Below, piece after piece: positions 9,184 to 17,518 of a stretch of 44,896 nt of DNA. The notes below the pieces were generated by a model that was not told the origin of the DNA, made no database searches, and saw only the letters and a list, made by a program, of their open reading frames with translations. The DNA comes from Candidatus Desulfacyla euxinica (GTDB lineage Bacteria > Desulfobacterota > DSM-4660 > Desulfatiglandales > Desulfatiglandaceae), in assembly GCA_014382715.1 (NCBI GenBank), contig JACNJD010000238.1:1-44896 (forward strand), read 5' to 3'. Made by a program: the position numbers and the translations under genes. Every line of letters begins with the position of its first letter. Position 1 is the stretch's first letter.

Positions 9184-9232
9184 CTCCCAATCCCTAAATC
9201 CCTCAATTCTTAAATTCCTAAATCACTCCATT
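9184..9232. repeat. Degenerate CCTAAATTCC-type tandem repeat
   Basis: The sequence CCCAATCCCTAAATCCCTCA followed by ATTCTTAAATTCCTAAATCA repeats a roughly 9-bp unit. The same family occurs at 3444-3480. It sits in the spacer between the selenoprotein frame and the NuoE-like gene. Confidence 0.6.
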
Positions 9233-9239
9233 ACTCATA

Positions 9240-9632
9240 TCAGTGAACATCAGAAATCTGTTGACTGCTTACCGGACAATTTTCAACACAGCTCCCGCAT
9301 CCGGTACAGAGATTCATGTCGATGCTGCGAGCACGCTTTTTGATCTTGACCTTGAAATTTCCGGCAGAGCCTTCGACAGATTCAAGATCAGCATAGGTGA
9401 TCAATTCGATATTTAGATGCCGGCCGACCTCGACCAGTTTAGGGGAGATAATTCACATGGCGCAATCATTTGTGGGGAAGGTCTTGTCCAACTGGGACAT
9501 GACCCCGCCTATGGAAGGGGTTTTTTCCAAAAGGTATACGTAGTACCCGGAATTGGCGAGATCAAGAGCGGATTGCATCCCTGCAATCCCTCCGCCAACA
9601 ACCAATACTGACCCCATAACTTTGTTTGACAT
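9240..9632 (-). CDS. HdrA N-terminal-domain selenoprotein (UGA = Sec60)
   Basis: Conventional ORF calling misses this gene because codon 60 is TGA (9453-9455). Read through, it gives 130 residues: [20 protein letters not shown] (FAD-binding GxGxxG), then [40 protein letters not shown] and a [4Fe-4S] motif [13 protein letters not shown], ending [13 protein letters not shown](C/U)..[10 protein letters not shown] is a signature of HdrA, a family known to include selenoproteins with Sec at this place. The frame is intact, has a Shine-Dalgarno (AGGGAG about 8 nt before the ATG) and a SECIS-like hairpin. Full HdrA is several times longer; this one stops just after the first cluster, the point at which HdrA sequence begins in the fusion at 3482-6715. 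It is either a split HdrA subunit or a recent remnant. It is the first gene of the operon. Confidence 0.8.
9420..9437 (-). promoter_or_regulatory. Bacterial SECIS-like hairpin
   Basis: Counting from the base after the UGA, bases 16-33 fold as CUGGUCG-AGGU-CGGCCGG: seven pairs (five Watson-Crick, two G-U) with apical loop AGGU. Bacterial SECIS elements need a short stem about 16-37 nt after the UGA with a G in the loop, and E. coli fdhF also has AGGU at its loop. This supports selenocysteine insertion by SelB rather than termination. Seen by hand folding only. Confidence 0.7.
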
Positions 9633-9770
9633 TGATCGTCTCCCTATAAGATGTTGAAGATCCCAAAAACCGGGGAAAGGCGACTATCTTGTAACTATAT
9701 CGTGGCCATTTTGCAATAGATTTAATTGTCTACAGGGCAGTCAGAAGGGGGAATTGTGGATATGGAGTTG

Positions 9771-12368
9771 TTAAACACCTAAAAGTTCCCGAATATCCTT
9801 CTCTATCTTGGCTTTATAATATCGTACCTCCGAGTCATTTGCCATTATCATATCCAGCTGTCTTGTATGGAGGGTGAGATAACCGAGAATCTGGAGACGC
9901 TCTTTCATATACTCTTTTTCATGATGCTCCACGCGGGCGATAAGATTATCTTCTCTTACCTCCACCCTGAAATCATATTTTTCCAATAGCTCCTTTATAA
10001 AGTGAGTCCTCTTCAGTCGCCTATCAAAGTCGGCAGCGCCCCCCTTGAACTGGAAACCCACATAATTCTCATTGACCCTGTCACTCGTTAATGCTTCCAT
10101 GGTAGAGAAATGATAACCGAGTCTTGAATTCAGATTGCAGTAGTTTTTTGAGATCATAAAATAATTCCGGTCTGCGTACCGTGAACGAACACCAGGGGTC
10201 AGGGCAGTATTTTGGGTTGAACGAAACACCACTGACATAAACCCTTTTCCGTCAATGGCCGGAGGCCCATCCCAGGGGACAGCGACAAACCCGTTCCAGA
10301 AGGCCAACATGGGGATGGATGCGATATTATCAAGCCTGACGTGCTTCCCCTCGATCTCCTCATTAAACCCGTCATCTAAATTCAAGATCCACCACTGCAT
10401 GGGAACCTTGTAGAAGAGTTGCTTGCTGGATCTTTCGGAGAAGTCGTGGCCCTTACCAAAACTGAACATCTCGTGTACGGATTTTTCATGCACAAAGCGG
10501 GTAATATCGTGGAAGGTCTTACAGTTTGTGGGTTTGAAATCAGGGGAATCAGGATCTAACAGGTTTAGAGGAATAATGTGCCTGCTCACCTGTTTCAGGG
10601 TATCATAGACAGGGCTTCCCTGCATAAGGTTCTTCTCCATATCCGATTCCACCAACAGGGAATCGATTTTGCCCTTATAAATTACAAGGCCTCCGGCATC
10701 AACCGTTATTATTTCGCCGCTATTGAGTTGGTCCCTGACGCCTTTGACGCCAAAGAGGGAGGGTACCCCGAACTCCCTTGCAACGTTGGCAAGATGCCCC
10801 GCAAAACCGCCCTGTTCTGTGACCACGGCGGCAGCGCGGCTTAAGAGCGATGCCCATTTCGGAAGGGCCTGCTGCACAACAAGGACCGCGCCCTCCGGAA
10901 ATCTCAGGATATCCACTCCCGTATCTGCGAAATACACAGGCCCACACGCCGACCCCTGGCTTGCAGTGATACCTCCTCTAACTACGACATCCTTTTTATC
11001 AGGCCTTATCATATCTTCAGGTAAGGATATTTTTGCCGTCTCCATTTGCTGCAATGGGCGACATTGCAGGATATATATGGCGCCGTCAGGATCTATGGCC
11101 CATTCAATATCCTGGGGTAGGGTATAGTATTCTTCCATCTTAATTGCGAGTTCTGCCAGGATACATGCCTGTGCTTCATCAATCGACGGCAATTCACCCA
11201 TGTCTCGAGGAAGGTCGATGCGACTTACCCCATCCTGGGAACGACGGATAGATTTCTTTTCTTTGACCTTTATCTCTTTCTGGATAACCCTTATCGGTTT
11301 TTCCTTTGTCACAACAAAGAGATCACAGGCAACACTTCCATCGACTACGGATTCGGGCAGACCCCATACGGAGTTTATGAAGATCGAATCGTCACGGAGA
11401 TCCACAGGGTTGCGTGAATAGATCACACCGCCCGCCTCGGCATCTATCATGACAAGACAGCCCACGCCCATGGAGATATCTTCATCCCTAAACCCCCTGT
11501 TTAATCTGTAGGTTATGGCAGGAAGGCTGTATTTACTCGCAATAACCTCCTTATATGCTTCAATAATTTCTTCAGAGCTGACGTTTAACTCGGTGCGATA
11601 CTGGCCGGCAAACGAGGTTCCCGCAGTGTCTTCACCCATGGCGCTGCTCCGTACGGCCAGCCTCATTTCCCCTCCTCCTACCCCCTCAAGTTCCCGGCAG
11701 GCATTCATTATGGCCTCATGGAGGTTCTCCGGCGGCCTGGACCTGATGATAAGCTGCTGGATCTCTGCACTCAGGGTGTAAAGCCTCTCCATATTTTCCA
11801 GATCTGCTGACTGGAAACGCCTCTCAATCTCAGACTGCAGATCATTATGTTCCATAAATTTTTGATAGGCGGCTGAGGTAATGGAAAATCCTTCAGGGAC
11901 CTTTATTTCAATCTTATTTTTTATCTCTCCAAGATTGGCCATTTTACTTCCCACAAGATCGGACATCTCTTTGTCTATGGAACTCAGAGGGATAATTAAC
12001 CTCTCATCCTTCACCTCCTTTCTTTCCGTAAGCAACTGGTCAATATTTTGCTGGATGCCATTGAATCTCTTAGACAGCTCCTTGTATTTCCCCGGGCCAA
12101 GTTCCGCCAAATTCTTTATCATCTGGAAGACATTGACTGATATGGCAGTGCAGGTGGCCTTAACAAATGACATACCAAAAGGCTGCCCAAGGCGAAGGGC
12201 CCTCTCTATATCGGCCATAATCTCAAGGGATTTGTTGTTGGCGTTTAAAAGGAGTTTGAATTGATGATACCGGGCCCTGAAATCCACACGGAGTTCTTCG
12301 GCATTCGCCTTGCTTTCTTTCCCTTTTCCGGGAAAAAACTCCTTTATGAAATCAAGCACCTGGCCCAT
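9771..12368 (-). CDS. PEP synthase-like protein (ATP-grasp plus phosphohistidine domain)
   Basis: An 865-aa protein. About 100 N-terminal residues are helical and unassigned. A pyruvate-phosphate-dikinase-type ATP-binding domain follows (VGSKMANLGEI, EGFSITSAAYQKF, AVRSSAMGEDTAGTSFAGQY and IEWAIDPDGAIYILQCRPLQ). Next is a swivelling phosphohistidine domain (VTEQGGFAGHLANVAREFGV; the His in GGFAGH is the expected phospho-carrier). The usual TIM-barrel PEP/pyruvate domain is absent. The last ~300 residues (FRSTQNTALTPGVRSRYADR, then YCNLNSRLGYHFSTMEALTS) are a different domain I cannot assign. It may phosphorylate an unusual substrate rather than make PEP. It is separated from the Hdr operon by about 138 bp and from the next gene by a repeat-rich 477-bp spacer. 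Confidence 0.8.
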   Translation of the reverse strand: MGQVLDFIKEFFPGKGKESKANAEELRVDFRARYHQFKLLLNANNKSLEIMADIERALRLGQPFGMSFVKATCTAISVNVFQMIKNLAELGPGKYKELSKRFNGIQQNIDQLLTERKEVKDERLIIPLSSIDKEMSDLVGSKMANLGEIKNKIEIKVPEGFSITSAAYQKFMEHNDLQSEIERRFQSADLENMERLYTLSAEIQQLIIRSRPPENLHEAIMNACRELEGVGGGEMRLAVRSSAMGEDTAGTSFAGQYRTELNVSSEEIIEAYKEVIASKYSLPAITYRLNRGFRDEDISMGVGCLVMIDAEAGGVIYSRNPVDLRDDSIFINSVWGLPESVVDGSVACDLFVVTKEKPIRVIQKEIKVKEKKSIRRSQDGVSRIDLPRDMGELPSIDEAQACILAELAIKMEEYYTLPQDIEWAIDPDGAIYILQCRPLQQMETAKISLPEDMIRPDKKDVVVRGGITASQGSACGPVYFADTGVDILRFPEGAVLVVQQALPKWASLLSRAAAVVTEQGGFAGHLANVAREFGVPSLFGVKGVRDQLNSGEIITVDAGGLVIYKGKIDSLLVESDMEKNLMQGSPVYDTLKQVSRHIIPLNLLDPDSPDFKPTNCKTFHDITRFVHEKSVHEMFSFGKGHDFSERSSKQLFYKVPMQWWILNLDDGFNEEIEGKHVRLDNIASIPMLAFWNGFVAVPWDGPPAIDGKGFMSVVFRSTQNTALTPGVRSRYADRNYFMISKNYCNLNSRLGYHFSTMEALTSDRVNENYVGFQFKGGAADFDRRLKRTHFIKELLEKYDFRVEVREDNLIARVEHHEKEYMKERLQILGYLTLHTRQLDMIMANDSEVRYYKAKIEKDIRELLGV

Positions 12369-12374
12369 GGGATG

Positions 12375-12484
12375 TCTCTGGTTGCTCGTTACTCGTTGCT
12401 GGTTACTCGTTGCTGGTTGCGGGTTACTGGTTACGGGTTGCGGGTTGTTTTGCTTACGCCTTGAGCCTTGAGCCTTACGCCTTC
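12375..12484. repeat. Degenerate GTTGCTGGTTACTC-type and GCCTTGA-type tandem repeats
   Basis: Bases 12379-12451 are alternating GTTGCTGG, GTTACTCG and GTTGCGG units. Bases 12458-12484 are CTTGAGCCTTGAGCCTTACG. No coding sense is seen. The sequence lies upstream of the PEP-synthase-like gene. Confidence 0.65.
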
Positions 12485-12586
12485 AATACTCGATAGTGGA
12501 TTCCGGCACTTGTTTTTCTGACTTCTGACCTCCGACTTCTGGGCTTTGTTGCGGGTTGAGCAGTAGCTATTCCTATTAGGAAATAC

Positions 12587-12638
12587 AAAAAAAGGCTAAA
12601 GGCAGAGAAGAGGTCCTATTTGCCTTCAGCCTTTTTTT
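12587..12638 (-). terminator. Strong Rho-independent terminator (usable on both strands)
   Basis: Left arm AAAAAAAGGCTAAAGGCA (12587-12604) pairs with right arm TGCCTTCAGCCTTTTTTT (12621-12638) with one mismatch. T runs lie on both sides. In the minus direction it ends transcripts of the membrane-protein/TauE operon. Confidence 0.8.
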
Positions 12639-12660
12639 GAGACTGTCCTATTGATGAACC

Positions 12661-12783
12661 CGTAAAAGCCAGAAAGCATCCGTTATTGTCATTCCCGCGA
12701 AAGCGAGAATCCAAGGATCCCGTCTTTATCAAGACTGGACTCCCGCGTTTGCGGGAGTGACGGGTTTGAAGACTTTCTACGAG
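12661..12783. repeat. REPIN-like palindromic element, copy A
   Basis: CGTAAAAGCCAGAAAG at the left and CTTTCTACG at the right form imperfect outer arms. Inside are two inverted REP units, TTGTCATTCCCGCGAAAGCG and ACTCCCGCGTTTGCGGGAGT. Related copies are at 22163-22277, 25232-25352 and 30880-30953. Confidence 0.7.
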
Positions 12784-12802
12784 GCCATCACCTATTTTTC
12801 CT

Positions 12803-12845
12803 TCAATCAAAAATCATCAATCATCAATCATCAATCATCAATCCA
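12803..12845. repeat. AATCATC heptamer tandem repeat
   Basis: About five copies of the heptamer AATCATC abut the stop codon of the following minus-strand gene. Confidence 0.7.
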
Positions 12846-13532
12846 TCAGTGTTCCAGCCTCAGGCCCCACCCCTCAAACATGAACAATATGGCAAAGCCG
12901 TACCATAATGTGTAGATCACATAAAAAACCAGGGAGAAGATGACAATTCCAAACCGGTCAGAGATTTTCTGCGGTACTATCTTATAATAGTTGTAGGAGG
13001 GTTCAATTGCCTTTTTTACAATTAAGGAGACCACCTTGGCCTCCTTGAACTTGTTCTGCTTTTTCAAGTCCTTATCCATTGCCTTAAGGGCCTTCCACCA
13101 GTTGAAGAGGACCTGCCTCTCATTATAGCCATATTTCAGGGAGATCTTTTTTCCGTTATTATGATACATGTTGTTCGCATCAGCGAGACTGTTTTCAAGG
13201 ATCTTGCCTAAATCTCCGGTGATCCGCAAAGCATCCCCTGCGACCATTACTGAGGCCCCCCCCTTTTTAAACAGGAGTGCTGTCTGATTCGCCTGTTTCT
13301 CGTCAGCCATGCTCAGGGTCACCTCTATGGATCTGCCAACGAAGTTGCCGGTTTCTTTCTTAACCTTTGGAATATAATAGGCTGATCCCTTTGATATGGA
13401 GTTATAAAGGGCGTCCAAGTACTCTAAACCATTTTGTCCCTTGAAGACGGGTGAAAATATGATAATCAACACCGCGATAAACGCTAATAACATCAGAGAG
13501 CCGCCAAAGAATTCTTTTTTATTAGCAATCAT
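12846..13532 (-). CDS. Membrane protein of unknown function in TauE operon
   Basis: A 228-aa protein. The open frame extends to 13628, but the ATG at 13532 (MIANKKEFFGGSLMLLAFIA) overlaps the transporter stop as ATGA and gives a sensible start, so I chose it. There is one membrane span near the N-terminus (about 10-30) and one near the C-terminus (IVIFSLVFYVIYTLWYGFAI). The middle, about 150 residues, should be periplasmic and includes YIPKVKKETGNFVGRSIEVT. The architecture suggests a small-solute or TRAP-type accessory protein, but I do not recognise the family. Coupling with the TauE/SafE gene implies a joint role in anion export or uptake. Confidence 0.75.
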   Translation of the reverse strand: MIANKKEFFGGSLMLLAFIAVLIIIFSPVFKGQNGLEYLDALYNSISKGSAYYIPKVKKETGNFVGRSIEVTLSMADEKQANQTALLFKKGGASVMVAGDALRITGDLGKILENSLADANNMYHNNGKKISLKYGYNERQVLFNWWKALKAMDKDLKKQNKFKEAKVVSLIVKKAIEPSYNYYKIVPQKISDRFGIVIFSLVFYVIYTLWYGFAILFMFEGWGLRLEH

Positions 13533-14833
13533 GATCTTCCCTCCTCTCCCTTGAGGACACCGATGTTGGCCAAAAAGGTGCCTATTACCCAGACCGAAAA
13601 TCCTCCAATCACAATGAAAAAGGCCCACACACCAATGCTCTCTAAAACGGCCCCTGTCTGCGTTGATATGGGAATAATCTCCATTTCCCCTAATTTGGCA
13701 GGCAGGGCAAAGATACGATTAACAAAACCCGCCAACACGGCCATGGCGTAAAACCCTCGGATCGTTATGCCCGGAACAACCTTGGTCACCATGGCCCCGA
13801 TCTGAATGCCTATCAGCGACCCCAACAGCATACCCATAGCCAGGGTATAGAAGATAAACCCGTAGATGGCATACTGACTGATAGCTGCGTACCCCGCTGT
13901 AAAGACGATCTGGAAGATATCAGTTCCAACAGTGGTCATGGAGGAAACACCTAACATATAAACAAAAATAGGGAAGGTCAGAAAACCGCCGCCAACCCCC
14001 ATAATACCCGCTGCAAGCCCCACAAGTGCGCCGCTAAGGACTAAGAACAGCCACGAAATGCTCCTTCCTCCGGGGATAACTTCGGCATCAAATCTAATCA
14101 TGGGAGGGATTTTCATGCCCTGGAGTTTCTTGGGCAGATTACCCATTTCCGCTCCTTCTATCTTTCCCCCGTGGGCATCGCCACCACCATGGGGGGCATC
14201 GCCTTTATCGCTCCTTCTCGCTTTGAGAAAGTCTGTCATGGCGTAGATGCCGAGGAATCCTAACATAAGGGAATAAATCGTTGTAATAAATGCGTCACTG
14301 AGTACCGGGTTGATCTCGTAAAGCACCCGGTTGATCAACCCTCCGAATGTTGCCCCGATGATTGCGCCTATGAGGAAGACAACAGCGAGGGGGACGGAGA
14401 CGTTTCCCAACTTCCTGTGGATTACGCTCCCCATGATTGCCTTGGCAAAGATATGAAACAGGTCTGTCCCCACCGCCAGAATACCCTTGATACCAGCACT
14501 CATCAGGGCGGGTGCTATAATAAAGCCTCCGCCGGCCCCGATACATCCGGTGATGAGCCCCGCACCCAAGCCGATAAGTATGGATACGATAAAGATCCCG
14601 GTGCTGTAAAAGGCCGGGCTGTATGCCTTTTTGCCGCCTAACAATTCGGGCAAAGCAGTGCCCATCTGTTCGGCAAATGCAATGCCCCCCCATATGACGG
14701 GGACAGTAAGCAACCCAAGTATGATCAGTCGTTTTTTGTCTCCAAGGATGGTATTGGATACGTCAATCTCCCACCTTGCGTGGGCCCTCGCGCCCATCAT
14801 CATAAATTTGCCCCACTCTCTGAAGAATTTCAT
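13529..14833 (-). CDS. TauE/SafE-family sulfite/organosulfonate exporter-like permease
   Basis: A 434-aa polytopic membrane protein with the two repeated glycine-rich motifs of the TauE/SafE family: GLGAGLITGCIGAGGGFIIA with PALMSAGIKGILAVGTD near residue 90, and GLAAGIMGVGGGFLTFP near 275. A charged, His/Gly-rich loop (GGGDAHGGKIEG) separates the two halves. Family members move sulfite, sulfoacetate or similar anions. It follows the receiver gene by 44 bp and overlaps the next membrane-protein gene, so it is probably under control of the kinase/receivers upstream. Confidence 0.88.
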   Translation of the reverse strand: MKFFREWGKFMMMGARAHARWEIDVSNTILGDKKRLIILGLLTVPVIWGGIAFAEQMGTALPELLGGKKAYSPAFYSTGIFIVSILIGLGAGLITGCIGAGGGFIIAPALMSAGIKGILAVGTDLFHIFAKAIMGSVIHRKLGNVSVPLAVVFLIGAIIGATFGGLINRVLYEINPVLSDAFITTIYSLMLGFLGIYAMTDFLKARRSDKGDAPHGGGDAHGGKIEGAEMGNLPKKLQGMKIPPMIRFDAEVIPGGRSISWLFLVLSGALVGLAAGIMGVGGGFLTFPIFVYMLGVSSMTTVGTDIFQIVFTAGYAAISQYAIYGFIFYTLAMGMLLGSLIGIQIGAMVTKVVPGITIRGFYAMAVLAGFVNRIFALPAKLGEMEIIPISTQTGAVLESIGVWAFFIVIGGFSVWVIGTFLANIGVLKGEEGRS

Positions 14834-14877
14834 TTCAAAATCATCCCTTCTCCTGATTAATGTTAATCCATCGGCTT

Positions 14878-15276
14878 TCAGCCGGAAGAACTCTGCAGGC
14901 GTTCTTTTGTTTTTTCTACGTGGATAGATTTCTTTTTATAGGCATCTTGAATCTTGTACACAAGATCGTCAATGGCCATTGGCTTCATGAGGTAATCAAA
15001 GGCTCCGATCTCCATCCCTTGAATTGCAACCTCCACATTGGCATGACCGGTGAGCATGATCACCTCAATCAAGGGATATTGTTGCTTGATTTCCCTCAGG
15101 GTCTGGATGCCGTCGATACCCGGCATCTTAACGTCAAGGATAACGACGTCTGTGGGATTTTGGCCTAAGAATTCAAGGGCATCTTCACCACTATTAACGC
15201 TGGAGGTTATCAGTTTGCGCTTTTTCATCCGTTTCGCCAATGTATCAGCAAACTCCACCTCATCATCTACGAGCAA
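14878..15276 (-). CDS. Single-domain response regulator
   Basis: A 132-aa (or slightly longer) CheY-like receiver: acidic pair LVDDEVEF, phosphoacceptor VVILDVKMPGIDG, signalling Thr in VIMLTGHANVEVA and Lys in YLMKPM. No output domain follows. The frame starts at TTG 15276; in-frame codons upstream (CTG at 15294, with a G-rich Shine-Dalgarno) may be the real start because the family usually has a few residues before LLVDDE. It overlaps or abuts the preceding receiver gene and precedes the TauE/SafE gene. Confidence 0.88.
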   Translation of the reverse strand: MLVDDEVEFADTLAKRMKKRKLITSSVNSGEDALEFLGQNPTDVVILDVKMPGIDGIQTLREIKQQYPLIEVIMLTGHANVEVAIQGMEIGAFDYLMKPMAIDDLVYKIQDAYKKKSIHVEKTKERLQSSSG

Positions 15277-15299
15277 AACCCTGACTTCTTCCAGTTGAG

Positions 15300-15698
15300 T
15301 TACCCCCCTTTACGAGCAGCTTGGTGAATCTTTTTTATCAAGTCTTCCAGTTCACATGGCTTTGTCAGATAATCAAAGGCGCCGTACTCAATACCCTCCT
15401 TTGCAGCCTTTTCTGAACCATGACCGGTGAGCATGATGACCTCCATTTCAGGGTATGCCTTCTTGAAGATCTTGAGGACTTCAATGCCGTCCATGTCCTC
15501 CATCTTGAGATCCAGGACCGCCACATCAAAATCGTTTTTCCTGATTGTTTGAACCGCTTCGGTTCCAGTGTAAACAGGTGTTACTGTCATACCTCTCTTG
15601 CCCAATCTCTTGGTCAGGATATCAGCGAATCCTATCTCGTCGTCTACAAGAAGGACTTTAATCTTTTTCTCCCGGCTGTTGTCCTTTTCTGACATCAT
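15300..15698 (-). CDS. Single-domain response regulator
   Basis: A CheY-like receiver of about 132 aa: VLLVDDEIGFADI, phosphoacceptor VAVLDLKMEDMDG, VIMLTGHGSEKAA and YLTKPCELEDL. The frame can extend to a GTG at 15743, but ATGATG at 15698 has a strong G-rich Shine-Dalgarno (GGGGGA) and gives a normal N-terminus. It lies directly after the sensor-kinase gene and is its likely phosphorylation partner, together with the next receiver. No DNA-binding domain is present. Confidence 0.88.
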   Translation of the reverse strand: MMSEKDNSREKKIKVLLVDDEIGFADILTKRLGKRGMTVTPVYTGTEAVQTIRKNDFDVAVLDLKMEDMDGIEVLKIFKKAYPEMEVIMLTGHGSEKAAKEGIEYGAFDYLTKPCELEDLIKKIHQAARKGG

Positions 15699-15754
15699 TC
15701 TGTCCCCCATAAGCGCGGTCGGAGAATTATTTTCCACAGACACCTATATAAAAA

Positions 15755-17458
15755 TCAAGCTTCTGTTTGTTCATCCTTTGAAATTGGAATCTTTACACGA
15801 AAGGTGGTTCCCACCTCCATCGTGCTCTTGACGATGATGTCTCCCCCCATCTTCTTGATTATTCCGTAACAGATCGACAAACCGAGGCCAGTCCCTTTTC
15901 CAACCGGTTTGGTAGTAAAGAAGGGATCAAATATCCTGACTATATTGGCCTCTGGAATTCCAGGTCCATCATCTTCCACCTCCACTACGATATAATCCCC
16001 TTCTAACTCACTGGATACGTTCAAAGTCCCACCCGTTTTTTCCATTGCATCGAGGGCATTGTTGATCAGGTTGAGCAAGATCTGTTGCAATTCGGTCTGG
16101 GACACGTGTAAGATGGGCGGATTCTCCTGAAGATTCACATTAATATCCACATTGGCGAATTTTGCCCTCTGTGCGGAGAGGGCGATCAATTCCTCGATTA
16201 GATCATTTAACTGGACATCCTGGATCCGGGAATCGGTTTTTCTTGCAAAGCTGAGCAACTTGTGGGTTATTTCTTTGCAACGTCTTCCCTGGGTTCTAAT
16301 CTGCTCTAAAGCTCGTTTGAATTCGTCCAGGTTTTCCCCTCCCCTGAATTCTTCCTCTTCTAAGAGGTCCTCTATCCAGCCGGCCTCTTCCACCATAATG
16401 GCAACCGGATTGTTGATCTCATGGGCAATGCCTGACGCTAATTCACCGACCGAGGCTAATTTACCTGTTTCAACTATCTGTTCGTTCATCATCTCTTTTT
16501 CCTGATCAGCTGAGGCGACACGATTAACCATCCTTTTTGACAAAATAAAGGCGATCACCACAATGCAGATGCCGGCCAACAGCATGATGGCAATGGTCAC
16601 CCTGAGCGTTCTTCTAAGATCTGAAAAGGCATCAGATGCCTTCTGCTGGTAAACCAGGAGCCAATCTCCATGTTTTAGCAATGCAGCAACATAGATGACC
16701 TTGTTGCCGGCGTCATCATCTCTCTCGATGATGCGTACCCCATCTTGAAATTTTTCGCTGTCCTTGAGAAAATCCGTATACGGTTCCTTGTTGGCGATGA
16801 GGTCAAAAAGTGGTTTGGTCTGAAATTCTCCTCTCCTGTTCAGAATAAAGGCAAAGCCGGTTTCTCCTATACGAATATTTTCAACAAGGTTATTAAAGGC
16901 CACAAAATCAACTGTGGCCCGCAATATCCATGGCTGTCCATTATAGTTCTCTCTTACTGCTATGATGAAATGAGGAATACCGCGAAGTCCTAAGAAGACA
17001 TCGCTCTTGACATGGTCGCTTTTCATGGCCATCTGAAACCATTTCGCATTAGAATAGAGTGCCTTCCCCAATTTGAACGGTCCTGCATAGGCCACCTGGA
17101 TTCCCCGGTCGTTTACTACCCCCAAATCTACAAATACAGGGCCGTATATCTCCTGCAGAAGCTCAAGCCTGTCCCGTAAAAAGGATTCATCTCGCAGTTC
17201 TTCATAGGAAAAGGTCTTTCCCAATAGACGGATGTCTCCCAATTTCTGTTTCAGGAACCCGTCAATATTATGTTTATGCTTAAGGACTAATTCTTCTAAG
17301 TGGGCATGAACCTTCTCATGGTAGGAGATATCGAACTGGTAAAGGATGATGCTACTGACCACAATCATCGGCATGATCGCAACGAGTATGATGACCAGGA
17401 GCATATTCCTGGTCAGGGAGTAATAGTATCCGTTATGCGTACCCTTATCCTGATCCAT
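15755..17458 (-). CDS. Cache-domain sensor histidine kinase
   Basis: A 567-aa protein. One transmembrane span is at about 18-42 (MLLVIILVAIMPMIVVSSII). A periplasmic Cache-type sensor follows (about 43-285, with YSNAKWFQMAMKSDH and GETGFAFILNRRGEFQT). A second span is at about 288-310. The kinase core has the H box ELASGIAHEINNPVAIM, N box LNLINNALDAMEKTGG, and G boxes EDDGPGIPEANI and GTGLGLSICYGI. Such kinases detect small carboxylates, sulfonates or similar ligands outside the cell. It heads the run receiver-receiver-TauE, which suggests ligand-controlled anion transport. The ligand cannot be read from the sequence. Confidence 0.92.
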   Translation of the reverse strand: MDQDKGTHNGYYYSLTRNMLLVIILVAIMPMIVVSSIILYQFDISYHEKVHAHLEELVLKHKHNIDGFLKQKLGDIRLLGKTFSYEELRDESFLRDRLELLQEIYGPVFVDLGVVNDRGIQVAYAGPFKLGKALYSNAKWFQMAMKSDHVKSDVFLGLRGIPHFIIAVRENYNGQPWILRATVDFVAFNNLVENIRIGETGFAFILNRRGEFQTKPLFDLIANKEPYTDFLKDSEKFQDGVRIIERDDDAGNKVIYVAALLKHGDWLLVYQQKASDAFSDLRRTLRVTIAIMLLAGICIVVIAFILSKRMVNRVASADQEKEMMNEQIVETGKLASVGELASGIAHEINNPVAIMVEEAGWIEDLLEEEEFRGGENLDEFKRALEQIRTQGRRCKEITHKLLSFARKTDSRIQDVQLNDLIEELIALSAQRAKFANVDINVNLQENPPILHVSQTELQQILLNLINNALDAMEKTGGTLNVSSELEGDYIVVEVEDDGPGIPEANIVRIFDPFFTTKPVGKGTGLGLSICYGIIKKMGGDIIVKSTMEVGTTFRVKIPISKDEQTEA

Positions 17459-17518
17459 GCCGGGTTCCGTTAGATGTAAATAATTAATTCTAAAACCAAT
17501 GTCGGGATTAAGGGTTTG

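Noticed and set aside
9417-9611. 64-codon plus-strand frame
   Set aside because: It is antisense to the HdrA-like selenoprotein frame, which has clear family motifs.
1987-9632. Class II benzoyl-CoA reductase (Bam) accessory genes
   Set aside because: NuoE/F/G- and HdrA-like genes resemble BamG-I and BamD/E, but no BamB or BamC tungsten enzyme is present, and HdrB and HdrC are.
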